Assembly (NCBI GenBank): GCA_018434325.1
Contig: JAHDPO010000004.1
Coordinates: 1-64,000 of the forward strand
Reading direction: 5' to 3'
Length of the DNA stretch: 64,000 nucleotides
DNA from: Clostridia bacterium
Lineage (GTDB): Bacteria; Bacillota; Peptococcia; DRI-13; UBA5745
Positions 8,715 through 16,867 of the stretch are shown here, one piece after another. Under the pieces are notes generated by a model. It was given only the letters and a program-made list of their open reading frames with translations, made no database searches and was not told where the DNA came from. Each line of letters starts with the position of its first letter. The stretch's first letter is position 1. The position numbers and the translations under genes are program-made.

Positions 8715-9072
8715 GATTGTTTTCTTCCTTTCTGTTTGGGCTGTTTCGCCTGCGGCAGCATCCGTTGCCGCAAGATGGATTATGGTGCTCGCAAAAACGG
8801 ACGTCGCCGCCGCCAATTTGCAAAGGGTGCCCCAGCACAATGCATTGGGCCAGCTTTTTTCTGGCGCTGACATAAATGGCCTGTACCGTTGTCCGCGCCA
8901 CCTCCATTTGCTCCGCACATTGCTCTTGCGTCAGCCCCTCAAAATCAATCAGGCGGATGGCCTCATATTCGTCATAAGCCATTGAGATCAATTCTTCATT
9001 CCCTTCGCAGGGCCTGAAGCTGGTACAGCGGGGGCGGGAGCAGACGCGACGATGCTTCCGGGGTCTTGCCAT
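8707..9072 (-). CDS. DUF134 (UPF0251) DNA-binding protein
   Basis: 121-residue member of the DUF134 family. The start MARPRKHRRVC is a family hallmark, followed by SYEAIRL-like DEYEAIRLIDFEGLTQEQCA, a sigma-70 region 4-like helix-turn-helix (MEVARTTVQAIYVSARKKLAQ). The C-terminal part has FCEHHNPSCGNGCC, which could bind a metal. ATG 9072 is preceded by AGAGGTGAGG. First gene of the minus-strand operon with Mrp and the NifX-like protein, so it is the obvious candidate regulator of that operon, inferred to bind the CATATGTCA repeats upstream. Confidence 0.88.
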   Translation of the reverse strand: MARPRKHRRVCSRPRCTSFRPCEGNEELISMAYDEYEAIRLIDFEGLTQEQCAEQMEVARTTVQAIYVSARKKLAQCIVLGHPLQIGGGDVRFCEHHNPSCGNGCCRRRNSPNRKEENNLE

Positions 9073-9095
9073 GGCCTCACCTCTTTTATTATCGA

Positions 9096-9138
9096 CATAT
9101 GTCATTAACTATTTTACTCCTTTTCAGTCATATGTCAA
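9096..9138 (-). promoter_or_regulatory. Promoter and twin CATATGTCA operator of DUF134-Mrp operon
   Basis: On the minus strand TTGACA (9133-9138) and TAAAAT are 16 bases apart, a near-consensus sigma-A promoter. The sequence CATATGTCA occurs twice in direct orientation on the plus strand, at 9096-9104 and 9129-9137, start to start 33 bp (about three helical turns). One copy overlaps the -35, the other the start region. Such placement fits repression, most simply by the DUF134 protein itself. Confidence 0.6.
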
Positions 9139-9235
9139 TAATTAAAATGCTGAACAGGTAATATGCCTGTTGCGATGCAGAAAAACATGGTATTATTGAA
9201 AGTGCTTATGATGAAGCATAAGGGGGAGCTTTATT

Positions 9236-10834
9236 TTGGACAATGTAGACATCGTATATGTACTGTTGGTTCTATCTACATTGGTTGTGCTGTATTTTTT
9301 ATTAGCGGTAGCGGGAAGAAAAACAAAAAAGCAAATCCATCATGCTGTTTTAAGCATGACAGCCAGCATTTTCTTATGGAATATCGCCGTATTATTCTAT
9401 CTGACCTTCAGCAATGTGCCATGGATATTGGCAATTTGCGAGAGGCTGTACTTTTTGGGGACAATTCTTGCATCGATTTCAGTGTTATTCACCGGTTTGA
9501 TTTTTGCCAGGACCAAGATAAAATTCACCTGGAAGCATGGGCTGCTGTTTATCGTTCCCGCCATCTCTATTGTGGTTTTGTTTACGAATCAGAGTCATCA
9601 TTTATTTTATACTACCTTTAGCTTGATACCCTCGGTGCAAGATTTTGGCGTCTATTTTACAATCCACACGATATATTCCTATTTGTGCATCGGAATCGGT
9701 CTGGCTTATCTCCTGATTTTCTCCATAAAAGATTATGGCGTTTTTTCTAAACAATCTTCGCTGATCTTTATCGGTATTATGATTTCGCTGATCATTGACG
9801 CCATCAGCACATTTAAGATCTTCGATTGGTCGACAGCCATTGAAAATATTGCCTTTGCCGTAACCATCAGCTTTTTTATATTGGCTGTGGTAAAATTTAA
9901 TTTTTTGAACGTCATACCTATCGCTTTGCAGACAGTCATTGATTTGATACCTGACAGCTATGCGGTGATCGATGAGGATTTTGAGATCATTGATTACAAC
10001 AAAGCTTTTCTGGACGGTTTTAAAGGGGCCTCCAGGAAAGCCGGCATTATGACAATAATCCAAAAGAATTATAGCCCTTTCGATGTCAAAAGATTCGAGA
10101 GTTTCTTGCAGGAAGCGGTTCGTGAGCAAAAAAAAGTGAGCTTTGAAGTCTCCAGAGCTGCAGGCGAAGGCTTCGCCTATTATACGGTGGAAATCATTCC
10201 AATTTCTATCAGCCGGGATCATATAGGAACCATTATTTTAAAACGGGATATTACCGAGCATAAAAATGATTTGAAAGAGGTTATGCAGCTCAATGAACGC
10301 TTGCAGAGCCTGGCAACCCGGGATTGGCTGACCCAGGCCTATAATCGCTATTTCTTTGATGAAAGATTACAGCAGGAAATCGAACTGGTAAACAGGCTGC
10401 AAACCTACGGTCAGGACTCGGAGAAAAGCATCAATAATTTTGGATTAATCATGTTTGATATAGACTATTTTAAAATCTATAACGATAATAATGGACATCT
10501 GGCCGGTGATGAGCTTTTGCAGACAATTGTCACGGTTGTTAAAGGGGCGTTATATTCAACGGATATAGTATGCAGATACGGCGGAGAGGAATTTGCCGTC
10601 ATCTGCTGCCAAACTTCAGAGCAAGGAATCAGAGTGGCCGCGGAGAAAACCAGAAAAACTGTGGAGGAGTATGCATTCAGATTTCAGGATAAACAGCCGG
10701 GCAATAATCTGACCGTTAGCGTTGGCGCGGTATATTGCTCGACGGCCAACATGATAAGGGAGGATTTAATAAAAAAAGTTGATCATAATCTTTATTTAGC
10801 CAAAAGCGGCGGAAGAAATCAGGTTGTTTTTTGA
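9236..10834 (+). CDS. Membrane diguanylate cyclase: 7TM-PAS-GGDEF
   Basis: 532 residues. Residues 1-225 form about seven membrane helices resembling the histidine-kinase N-terminal 7TM sensor domain. A PAS domain (about 230-345, VIDLIPDSYAVIDEDFEIID) follows, then GGDEF (about 370-532): RDWLTQAYNRYFFDE, DIDYFKIYNDNNGH and the active-site GGEEF. The Arg of the allosteric RxxD inhibitory site is replaced (YSTD), so product inhibition at that site is unlikely. TTG start behind GGGGGAGC. Predicted to make c-di-GMP at the membrane. A 14-bp palindrome CCCGGCATGCCGGG follows the stop. Confidence 0.88.
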   Translation: MDNVDIVYVLLVLSTLVVLYFLLAVAGRKTKKQIHHAVLSMTASIFLWNIAVLFYLTFSNVPWILAICERLYFLGTILASISVLFTGLIFARTKIKFTWKHGLLFIVPAISIVVLFTNQSHHLFYTTFSLIPSVQDFGVYFTIHTIYSYLCIGIGLAYLLIFSIKDYGVFSKQSSLIFIGIMISLIIDAISTFKIFDWSTAIENIAFAVTISFFILAVVKFNFLNVIPIALQTVIDLIPDSYAVIDEDFEIIDYNKAFLDGFKGASRKAGIMTIIQKNYSPFDVKRFESFLQEAVREQKKVSFEVSRAAGEGFAYYTVEIIPISISRDHIGTIILKRDITEHKNDLKEVMQLNERLQSLATRDWLTQAYNRYFFDERLQQEIELVNRLQTYGQDSEKSINNFGLIMFDIDYFKIYNDNNGHLAGDELLQTIVTVVKGALYSTDIVCRYGGEEFAVICCQTSEQGIRVAAEKTRKTVEEYAFRFQDKQPGNNLTVSVGAVYCSTANMIREDLIKKVDHNLYLAKSGGRNQVVF

Positions 10835-10840
10835 CCCGGC

Positions 10841-11041
10841 ATGCCGGGGATAAGGATCTTTCCGTTGACATTTCGCACGGCATGGGACGAGGAAAACGAG
10901 GAATGGTTGTTTTCTGTCGTCGATGTTGTCGAGATATTAACTGAGCAGGCAGACCATAAAGGCGCGGCAAACTATTGGAAAGTCATGAAAAAGATATTGA
11001 GAGATGAAGGCAATCAGTCGGTTACAAATTATACCAACTGA
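10841..11041 (+). pseudogene. Bro-N antirepressor fragment
   Basis: 66 residues matching the start of BRO/phage antirepressor-like proteins (VRTAWDEE-type opening, WLFSVVDVVEILTEQ, NYWKVMKKILRDEGNQSVTN). Full-length relatives usually run to 250 residues or more, so only the N-terminal Bro-N domain is left and the frame stops right after it. The ATG lies inside a palindrome and has no clear ribosome binding site. Most likely a relic of a mobile or phage element together with the DUF1016 gene downstream. Confidence 0.7.
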
Positions 11042-11107
11042 ACCCCTTGTTTTAGTTGTGCTGAGAATATCTTTATGCTAAAATCGGTACAATAAGAGGT
11101 GAACAAA

Positions 11108-12124
11108 TTGAGCAAGTTAGTGAGTATAGAGTTTTATTCTCAAATCAAAGAAATTTTAACTTCAGCGCGAAAGCGGGTGTACAGCACCGCCAATTTTGCG
11201 ATGGTAGAAGCATATTGGAATATCGGCAAAAGCATTGTGGACTATCAAGGAGGCACGCCTTCCGCAGAGTATGGTGCTGGCCTTTTGAAAGCCTTAGCCG
11301 CGCAGATGACCGCTGACTTTGGCAAAGGCTTTACGGTAACCAACCTCAGTTATATGCGACAATTTTATTTAACCTTTTCAAATCATCACGCACTGAGTGA
11401 TAAATTGAGCTGGACACATTACAGGCATCTGATGAAGGTTGAAAATGAAAATGCACGTCAGTTTTATCTGGATGAATGTGCGAAGTCCGGCTGGAGTACT
11501 CGCCAGTTGGAGCGGCAAATCAACAGCTTCTTCTATGAGCGGCTGTTGTCCAGCCGTAACAAGGAGGATGTGACGGCAGAAATCACTCGGCTGGAGCCGC
11601 CCAAGATGCCGGAAGACATCATCCGCGATCCTTATGTCCTCGAATTTTTGGGGCTGATTCAGGCTGACCGCTTCTATGAGAGCGACTTGGAGCAGGCTCT
11701 CATTGATCATTTGCAAAAATTTCTGTTGGAGCTTGGGCGCGGCTTCTCTTTTGTTTCACGGCAGAAGCGGTTCACCTTTGACGGACGTCATTTCTATATC
11801 GATCTTGTTTTCTATAATTACATTCTGAAATGCTTTGTCCTTATTGATTTGAAATTAGGAGATCTCACCCATCAGGATCTTGGGCAAATGCAGATGTATG
11901 TCAACTACTATACCCGTGAAATGATGAATGACGGAGACAATCCACCTCTTGGCATTGTCCTCTGTGCCGACAAGAGCGACACGGTGGTCAAATACACCAT
12001 GCCGGAGGATAACACGCAAATATTTGCCTCGAAGTACAAACTGTATCTTCCTACAGAGGAAGAGCTGAGGTTGGAATTGGCACGTGAATATCGAGCGCTG
12101 GGCGAAACGAATCCACAGGAATAG
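11108..12124 (+). CDS. DUF1016/YhcG-type PDDEXK nuclease-domain protein
   Basis: 338 residues. The N-terminal half is the DUF1016 helical domain (YWNIGKSIVDYQ, LSYMRQFYLTF, LSWTHYRHLMKVEN). The C-terminal half is a PD-(D/E)XK nuclease-like domain with FYIDLVFYN and VLIDLKLGDLTHQDLGQMQMY, matching the D...(D/E)XK catalytic pattern (here DLK). TTG 11108 has AAGAGGTG six bases upstream; the GTG at 11099 would lie inside that site. Such genes travel with mobile DNA and restriction islands; exact function is unknown. Lies next to a Bro-N remnant. Confidence 0.85.
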   Translation: MSKLVSIEFYSQIKEILTSARKRVYSTANFAMVEAYWNIGKSIVDYQGGTPSAEYGAGLLKALAAQMTADFGKGFTVTNLSYMRQFYLTFSNHHALSDKLSWTHYRHLMKVENENARQFYLDECAKSGWSTRQLERQINSFFYERLLSSRNKEDVTAEITRLEPPKMPEDIIRDPYVLEFLGLIQADRFYESDLEQALIDHLQKFLLELGRGFSFVSRQKRFTFDGRHFYIDLVFYNYILKCFVLIDLKLGDLTHQDLGQMQMYVNYYTREMMNDGDNPPLGIVLCADKSDTVVKYTMPEDNTQIFASKYKLYLPTEEELRLELAREYRALGETNPQE

Positions 12125-12182
12125 ATGTACGCAAGACAAATAAAACTAAACTTCTATGGAAATCCGGAGACGGTATAGCCGA

Positions 12183-12212
12183 AGCCTGTGCGAAAAAGCG
12201 CGGGCTTTTTAA
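12183..12212 (+). terminator. Terminator after DUF1016 gene
   Basis: Stem AGCCTGTGC/GCGCGGGCT (one G-U type pair) around a GAAAAA loop, then TTTTT. Confidence 0.7.
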
Positions 12213-12302
12213 TTGGCGGTATGAAAATGCCAGGTATATATTTCGTAATGAAACGCCCCTAAAGACATATACTGATCTAGCAGCAATCTCTGGGGGGCGA
12301 AC

Positions 12303-12845
12303 ATGATGTTGAAAGCTACCATTGTCGGCGGATACAATACGCCCAGCAAAATGCTGCAGCGGAGGATTGGCGGCATTTTAAAAGATGTAGCCAGCGTAGA
12401 AATCTGCCTTTTTGATGAATTGGATAAAAACGAGTCCGATATTTACATTGCCTATTCTCACGGCATCAGGTATGAGAAGCTTCAGGAAAAATTTCGCAGT
12501 GAAAATAAAAAGCTGATCGCTGCCGAATTAACCCTTTTGCCAATCGGTATTCGTATGCTGAAGGCTATAAAAAAAGGCAGCCGGGTGGGAGTGGTGGCAG
12601 AGCATTTGCGGTGCGCCAACTACTTCTTGGGAGAAATTCTGAAAGCAGGCGTGCTTGACTATCATTTTGTAGCGGGCAAGATTACCGATATGAAAGGAAT
12701 GGATGTTGATATTTTTGCCATACCCGAAGAAATGCTTGACCTTGCCGAGACCGCCGTCCTGCAAGGAAAACAGGTCTTGCCTATTCCCCGCACCATAACC
12801 GCTTCCTGTTATGCCGATTTGATTAACGCCGCTATGGAAAATTAA
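12303..12845 (+). CDS. Unassigned protein, PrpR-N-like sensor domain without effector
   Basis: 180 residues, no family identified with certainty. Two alpha/beta halves are visible: SDIYIAYSHGIRYEKLQEK, KLIAAELTLLPIGIRMLKAI, KKGSRVGVVAEHLRCANYFL, and MDVDIFAIPEEMLDLAETA. This order (an 'is it there' strand, a retrieval strand ending in a gly-ser rich turn, then a GVV strand) resembles the N-terminal ligand-binding domain of PrpR-type sigma-54 activators, but no AAA+ or DNA-binding part is attached. No signal peptide. It precedes the leader RNA and organic-acid operon, so it may sense a pathway metabolite; that is inference. Confidence 0.5.
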   Translation: MMLKATIVGGYNTPSKMLQRRIGGILKDVASVEICLFDELDKNESDIYIAYSHGIRYEKLQEKFRSENKKLIAAELTLLPIGIRMLKAIKKGSRVGVVAEHLRCANYFLGEILKAGVLDYHFVAGKITDMKGMDVDIFAIPEEMLDLAETAVLQGKQVLPIPRTITASCYADLINAAMEN

Positions 12846-12854
12846 TTAGTAATA

Positions 12855-13049
12855 AATCTGCCGTATTTTTAATAAACATATGGTAAGGCGGCAAGTCAGG
12901 CTTAGGTTTCCTACAGTAGCGGTAGGACGCCAGGACTTGTTGGAAAAGCAGGAGCAAGGGTAATGAGATCATGAAAATTCTACAACTCGATAAATACGGG
13001 TAAGTGTGGAGCCTACATAAATAATTATTTATGTAGGTTTTTTATTTTT
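12855..13049 (+). ncRNA. Candidate structured leader RNA (riboswitch-like) before isochorismatase-tct-ubiD operon
   Basis: About 195 nt with several nested helices: CAAGTC (12892-12897) pairs with GACTTG (12934-12939), enclosing TCCTAC/GTAGGA (12909-12914 and 12922-12927). A second hairpin is CTACA (12980-12984) with TGTGG. The element ends in a 12-bp-plus palindromic stem CCTACATAAATAA/TTATTTATGTAGG and a long T tract. GTAGG of the upstream hairpin can pair with CCTAC of the terminator stem, a plausible antiterminator. I do not recognise a known riboswitch class. Confidence 0.45.
13012..13049 (+). terminator. Intrinsic terminator directly before hydrolase gene
   Basis: Perfect palindrome 13012-13037 followed by TTTTTTATTTTT. 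It ends only a few bases before the ribosome binding site GAAGGGAGA of the gene at 13066, so it must control or insulate that operon. Confidence 0.85.
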
Positions 13050-13065
13050 GAAGGGAGACAAGGGG

Positions 13066-13764
13066 ATGCGAGCCTGGGAAGCCGTTATCAGCGAAGAAGA
13101 GCGATTGGTCTATCAGCAAGCCGGCTATGGGACACAGCCGGTTCATTTAGGAAAAAAACCGGCTCTTCTGATTATAGACGTGACCCAATCCTTTACGGGA
13201 GGAGCCTCGCCGGAACAAGGGGAGGCTTATGCTACCGGCTGCCAGGGGGCCTGGGAAGCGGTGGCAGCCATCAAACAGCTTTTGAGCATCTGCCGCAGCA
13301 GGGGGATAACCATTGTATACACAACCGGGAATAGGCAGCAGGAAAAGTACTTTGGCGGAGCCACGATGCGGCCCCGCAGCCAAAGTGATCTTAACCCTGA
13401 AGGCGGCCTGATTCCCCCTTGTATTATGGCCCGGGAAGATGAGCTGGTGCTTAAAAAGAATAAAGCCAGCGCTTTTTTTGACACGCCCCTGGCCACCTAC
13501 TTTCACCGGCTGGGGATTGACAGCATTTTTGTGGCCGGCGCCGCTACTTCCGGCTGTGTCAGGGCTTCGGTGGTGGACGCCTTTTCTCATGGCTTTCAGC
13601 CGCTGGTGGTGGAAGAGGCTGCCTTCGACCGGTCCCGGACGTTACATCTGGCAAATCTGTTTGACATGAACGCCAAGTATGCTCATGTCATCACTTTGGA
13701 ACAGGCCGCTGCGCTGATTCTGGCATGGGATAAGTCCGGGGAGGTGGGAAGAGGGGGAAAATGA
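13066..13764 (+). CDS. Isochorismatase-family cysteine hydrolase
   Basis: 232 residues. The catalytic triad of the family is visible: Asp38 (LLIIDVTQSF), Lys133 (KKNKASAFF) and Cys164 (GAATSGCVRAS). The family includes nicotinamidases, N-carbamoylsarcosine amidases, maleamate amidases and isochorismatases; the sequence looks most like the amidase branch, but the substrate cannot be told. ATG 13066 has GAAGGGAGA seven bases upstream; a TTG at 13048 falls in the terminator tail. First gene of the operon with a tripartite organic-acid transporter and a UbiD-type decarboxylase, so it may open an amide or carbamoyl bond of the imported compound. Confidence 0.85.
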   Translation: MRAWEAVISEEERLVYQQAGYGTQPVHLGKKPALLIIDVTQSFTGGASPEQGEAYATGCQGAWEAVAAIKQLLSICRSRGITIVYTTGNRQQEKYFGGATMRPRSQSDLNPEGGLIPPCIMAREDELVLKKNKASAFFDTPLATYFHRLGIDSIFVAGAATSGCVRASVVDAFSHGFQPLVVEEAAFDRSRTLHLANLFDMNAKYAHVITLEQAAALILAWDKSGEVGRGGK

Positions 13765-13794
13765 AGCGTTCAATACCTGTGAAAAGGAGGGATA

Positions 13795-14250
13795 ATGATG
13801 GAGCCGGAACTGAGGAAAAAACTAGAGATAGGGTTTGCTTCGCTGATTTTTTTGTTCTTTGCGGTTTTCCTGATCGTTGGCGTAGCTTATCCGCCCAGGC
13901 CAAGGGAGCTGCCCCTGCTGGTCGATATTATCGGATTATTGCTAACCGGCAATATAATCTTTTCTGCCGTCAAAAAACCGGCAGGTTCCTATAAGCAGCC
14001 GGCGCGCCCCATGAATTGGCGGGCTGTCGGCCTGGGCTTTGGCAGCATGTTCCTCTACCTGATCTTCACCTATTTTGTCGGCATGGTGCTCTCCTCTTTT
14101 GTGATTGTCTATGGCTGCGGCCTGGCTTTCGGCGCCAAAAACAAAAAGACACTGGTTATTGTATCCCTGGCCTCGGTTGCGGTTGTATACCTGCTCTTCG
14201 GAATGCTGCTAAAAGTTAGCTTGTACCAGGGCATTCTTTTTGGAGGTTAA
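13795..14250 (+). CDS. Tripartite tricarboxylate transporter small subunit TctB
   Basis: 151 residues with four membrane helices (about 13-31, 42-58, 75-105, 118-148), the topology of TctB, the small membrane subunit of TTT transporters. AAAAGGAGGG lies just before the ATG. It follows the hydrolase by 30 bases and overlaps the ribosome binding site of tctA. Sequence is poorly conserved in this family, so the call leans on position before TctA and TctC. Confidence 0.85.
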   Translation: MMEPELRKKLEIGFASLIFLFFAVFLIVGVAYPPRPRELPLLVDIIGLLLTGNIIFSAVKKPAGSYKQPARPMNWRAVGLGFGSMFLYLIFTYFVGMVLSSFVIVYGCGLAFGAKNKKTLVIVSLASVAVVYLLFGMLLKVSLYQGILFGG

Positions 14251-14254
14251 GAAA

Positions 14255-15751
14255 ATGGAATCTGTTGTATGGCAAGGCTTGCTTGCATCTTTGGCTCCCA
14301 CTTCAATCCTAGCGGTTTTAATCGGCGTATTTGTCGGCATCGCCGTTGGTATTGTGCCGGGAATTGGCGCCGGCGTCGGGCTGTCTTTACTTTTGCCTAT
14401 CATATTCAACGTGCCGCCGCTGATTGGGCTCATGCTGCTTTTGGCTCTTTGGGCCTCTGACGGCTATGGCGCTTCTATTTCTTCGATTCTTTTAAACGTG
14501 CCCGGCGGGGCGGGGGCCGTGGCTACCTGCTTCGACGGCCACCCTATGGCCCAGCAGGGTAAGGCCGGTGAAGCCATAGGTATTTCTATGGCCGCTTCCA
14601 TGCTGGCCGGTATTCTGGGAACTTTCGTCTTAATGCTGGCGGCGCCGCCCCTGGCCAAACTGGCGGTGAAGATCGGGCCCGCTGAATACACCATTATGGC
14701 CGTATTAGGTATGACCCTGATCGGCGGTATGGCGGGAAAAAACAGGATCAAAGGCCTGGTTTCGGCTATTATCGGCTTAATGGTGAGCTTCATCGGCTAC
14801 GATCTGACCACCGGTTTTGTCCGCTATAACTTTGGCTCTACTTATTTATTTGACGGCATTGAGTTTGAATTGGTCCTGATCGGTTTCTTTGCCATAGGCG
14901 AGCTGATGCAAGCCGGTGAAGAGGGGGGCACGGTAGCCGAATTCGGCAAGATGACGGGTACTGTTTTGGGGGGATTTAAAGAAGCCCTGAAGCGTCCGCT
15001 GTCCATTATACGCTCCTCTTTAGTCGGCGTGGTGATGGGCGTGCTGCCGGGAATCGGCATTACCATTTCCAGCATGGCTGCTTATGAAGTGGAGAAAAGG
15101 TTCTCCAAAACGCCTGAAAAGTTTGGCACGGGAATAGTGGAAGGGATCATCGGTCCCGAGGCCGCCAACAACTCTTGCCAGCCGGCTGCTTTAATTCCCA
15201 CGCTGACCTTGGGTATTCCGGCCGGCAGCACCTCCGCCGTTTTTCTGGGGGCCCTGATCATGTACGGACTGACTCCCGGTATGGATCTTTTCACCAATAA
15301 GGCGCCGCTTGTTTGGGCCATGATGTGGGGCATTATCGTAGCCAGTATTGCTTATGTCCTGGTTGGTCTGATCTTTGCCAATTGGTTTGCCAAATTAACT
15401 ATTTTGCCTATTGAATATTTAGTTCCCTGCACGCTGGTTACCTGCTTTATCGGCGCCTTTGTTACGACGAACAGTTTCTACGACCTGGTGGTGGCCTTCC
15501 TGTTTGGCTTGATCGGTTACGTCATGGCCCTGCTTAAGTATCCTCCGGCGCCGGCGATTCTGGGCGTAGTGCTGGGCCCCATCCTTGAGAAAAACTACTT
15601 TCGGGCTTTACTTTTATCCGATGGTTCTCACCGGGTCTTTTTCAGCGGTACGCTGGCAATTTGCCTCTGGAGCTTGTTGGCGTTAATCCTTTTCGCACCT
15701 TTTCTTTTCAAACTATTCAAGAAGCGGAGAGGGATCAAAAGCTCTTCGTAA
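14255..15751 (+). CDS. Tripartite tricarboxylate transporter permease TctA
   Basis: 498-residue large permease with about 11-12 membrane helices. TctA landmarks: GIVPGIGAGVGLSLLLP near residue 35, YGASISSILLNVPG, ATCFDGHPMAQQGKAGEA and the second half repeat GVLPGIGITISS with EAANNSCQPAALIPTLTLG. ATG 14255 has GGAGG nine bases upstream. Together with TctB and TctC it should import a carboxylated compound with the ion gradient. Confidence 0.95.
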   Translation: MESVVWQGLLASLAPTSILAVLIGVFVGIAVGIVPGIGAGVGLSLLLPIIFNVPPLIGLMLLLALWASDGYGASISSILLNVPGGAGAVATCFDGHPMAQQGKAGEAIGISMAASMLAGILGTFVLMLAAPPLAKLAVKIGPAEYTIMAVLGMTLIGGMAGKNRIKGLVSAIIGLMVSFIGYDLTTGFVRYNFGSTYLFDGIEFELVLIGFFAIGELMQAGEEGGTVAEFGKMTGTVLGGFKEALKRPLSIIRSSLVGVVMGVLPGIGITISSMAAYEVEKRFSKTPEKFGTGIVEGIIGPEAANNSCQPAALIPTLTLGIPAGSTSAVFLGALIMYGLTPGMDLFTNKAPLVWAMMWGIIVASIAYVLVGLIFANWFAKLTILPIEYLVPCTLVTCFIGAFVTTNSFYDLVVAFLFGLIGYVMALLKYPPAPAILGVVLGPILEKNYFRALLLSDGSHRVFFSGTLAICLWSLLALILFAPFLFKLFKKRRGIKSSS

Positions 15752-15793
15752 TCTCTGGTTTTCCCCAATAAATTAAGCAGGAGGAGAGAAATC

Positions 15794-16819
15794 ATGAGGA
15801 AATACGCTTGGCGGAAGGTTTTGGCCATGGTTTTGGTTATCATCATGCCTCTGACCCTGGTTGGCTGCGGTGATAACAGCGCCAAAAACACCGAAAATTA
15901 TCCTGAGAAGAGCATTACCGTTATCGTCGGCTTCAATCCCGGCGGCGGTGTGGATACAGCTGTCCGGGGCATCCAACCCTATCTTCAGAAGTATATCGGC
16001 AAAACGATCCTTGTCGAAAACAAACCGGGCAACCAGGGGCTTATCGCCATGAACTATGTAGGCGAGCAAAAGCCTGACGGTTACACCCTGATTGCTACAA
16101 CAAACGCCATGAGCCTTAACGCCATGATCTTTCCGGAATCCTATAAGCTGAAGGCCGCTCCCGAAGAAGCGCTGATTCCTATTTACAGCTGGGTCAACGG
16201 CGACGGCAACGGCATCTTTGTTTCCAAAGAATCCCCCGTTAAGACCTGGGATGATCTGGTTGCCAAGGCGCAAACAGAGGCCGGGGTCAAGATTGCCGGC
16301 TCCGGCATAGGATCCACCGATCACATTACAGCCATCACCCTCACTAAGATCTATGGTGGCAATTGGGTCTTCGTGCCCATGGACAGTGCCGGCGAAGTAG
16401 CTTCCGCCGTATTGGGCGGCCAGGTGGACGCCGGCAGCAGTTCTCCGGGAGCCGCCAGCCTGGATCCAAGCCGGATCAATATGCTTGCCGTTACCCTGAA
16501 GGAGAGGGCTGAGAAATGGCCCGATGCGCCGACATTTATTGAGCTGGAAAAACCGGAACTCTATATCTTATTTGTGGTTGGCCTGATGGCTCCTGCGGGA
16601 ACGCCGCCGGAAATCATCGACAAGCTGGAAGCGGCCATGGATCAAGCCCGCAATGACCAGGCTTTCATTGACTGGGCCGAAAATGCCAAGCAGCCCATTG
16701 GCAAAGAGGGCTGGAATGCCGAAGCTTACAAGGCCTATTTGACGGATTACCAAAATAACATGAAGGCTCTGATTCCCGACATTCAGGAGGCGCTTAAAGC
16801 CGCTCAAGGCGGGAAATAG
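15794..16819 (+). CDS. Tripartite tricarboxylate transporter substrate-binding lipoprotein TctC
   Basis: 341 residues. A lipoprotein signal with lipobox LVGC (Cys25) is followed by the Bug-family fold: YPEKSITVIVGFNPGGGVD, VENKPGNQGLIAMNYV and the LMAPAGTPPEII motif. The GGG loop and the PGN region form the carboxylate-binding bridge in studied relatives. Anchored outside the membrane, it delivers substrate to TctA/TctB. AGGAGGAGAG precedes the ATG. Confidence 0.94.
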   Translation: MRKYAWRKVLAMVLVIIMPLTLVGCGDNSAKNTENYPEKSITVIVGFNPGGGVDTAVRGIQPYLQKYIGKTILVENKPGNQGLIAMNYVGEQKPDGYTLIATTNAMSLNAMIFPESYKLKAAPEEALIPIYSWVNGDGNGIFVSKESPVKTWDDLVAKAQTEAGVKIAGSGIGSTDHITAITLTKIYGGNWVFVPMDSAGEVASAVLGGQVDAGSSSPGAASLDPSRINMLAVTLKERAEKWPDAPTFIELEKPELYILFVVGLMAPAGTPPEIIDKLEAAMDQARNDQAFIDWAENAKQPIGKEGWNAEAYKAYLTDYQNNMKALIPDIQEALKAAQGGK

Positions 16820-16867
16820 CCTATTTATGATCAAATTCATGATCAAAAACGGAAAGGAGTTATGGAG

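Noticed and set aside
7441-9072. Nitrogenase cofactor genes
   Set aside because: The NifX-like protein and Mrp ATPase are found in many non-fixing anaerobes; no nifHDK, nifB or nifE is present.
10841-10848. Start codon of Bro-N fragment as proof of an expressed small gene
   Set aside because: The ATG is within a perfect palindrome, lacks a ribosome binding site and the protein is only the first domain of a longer family; called a fragment.
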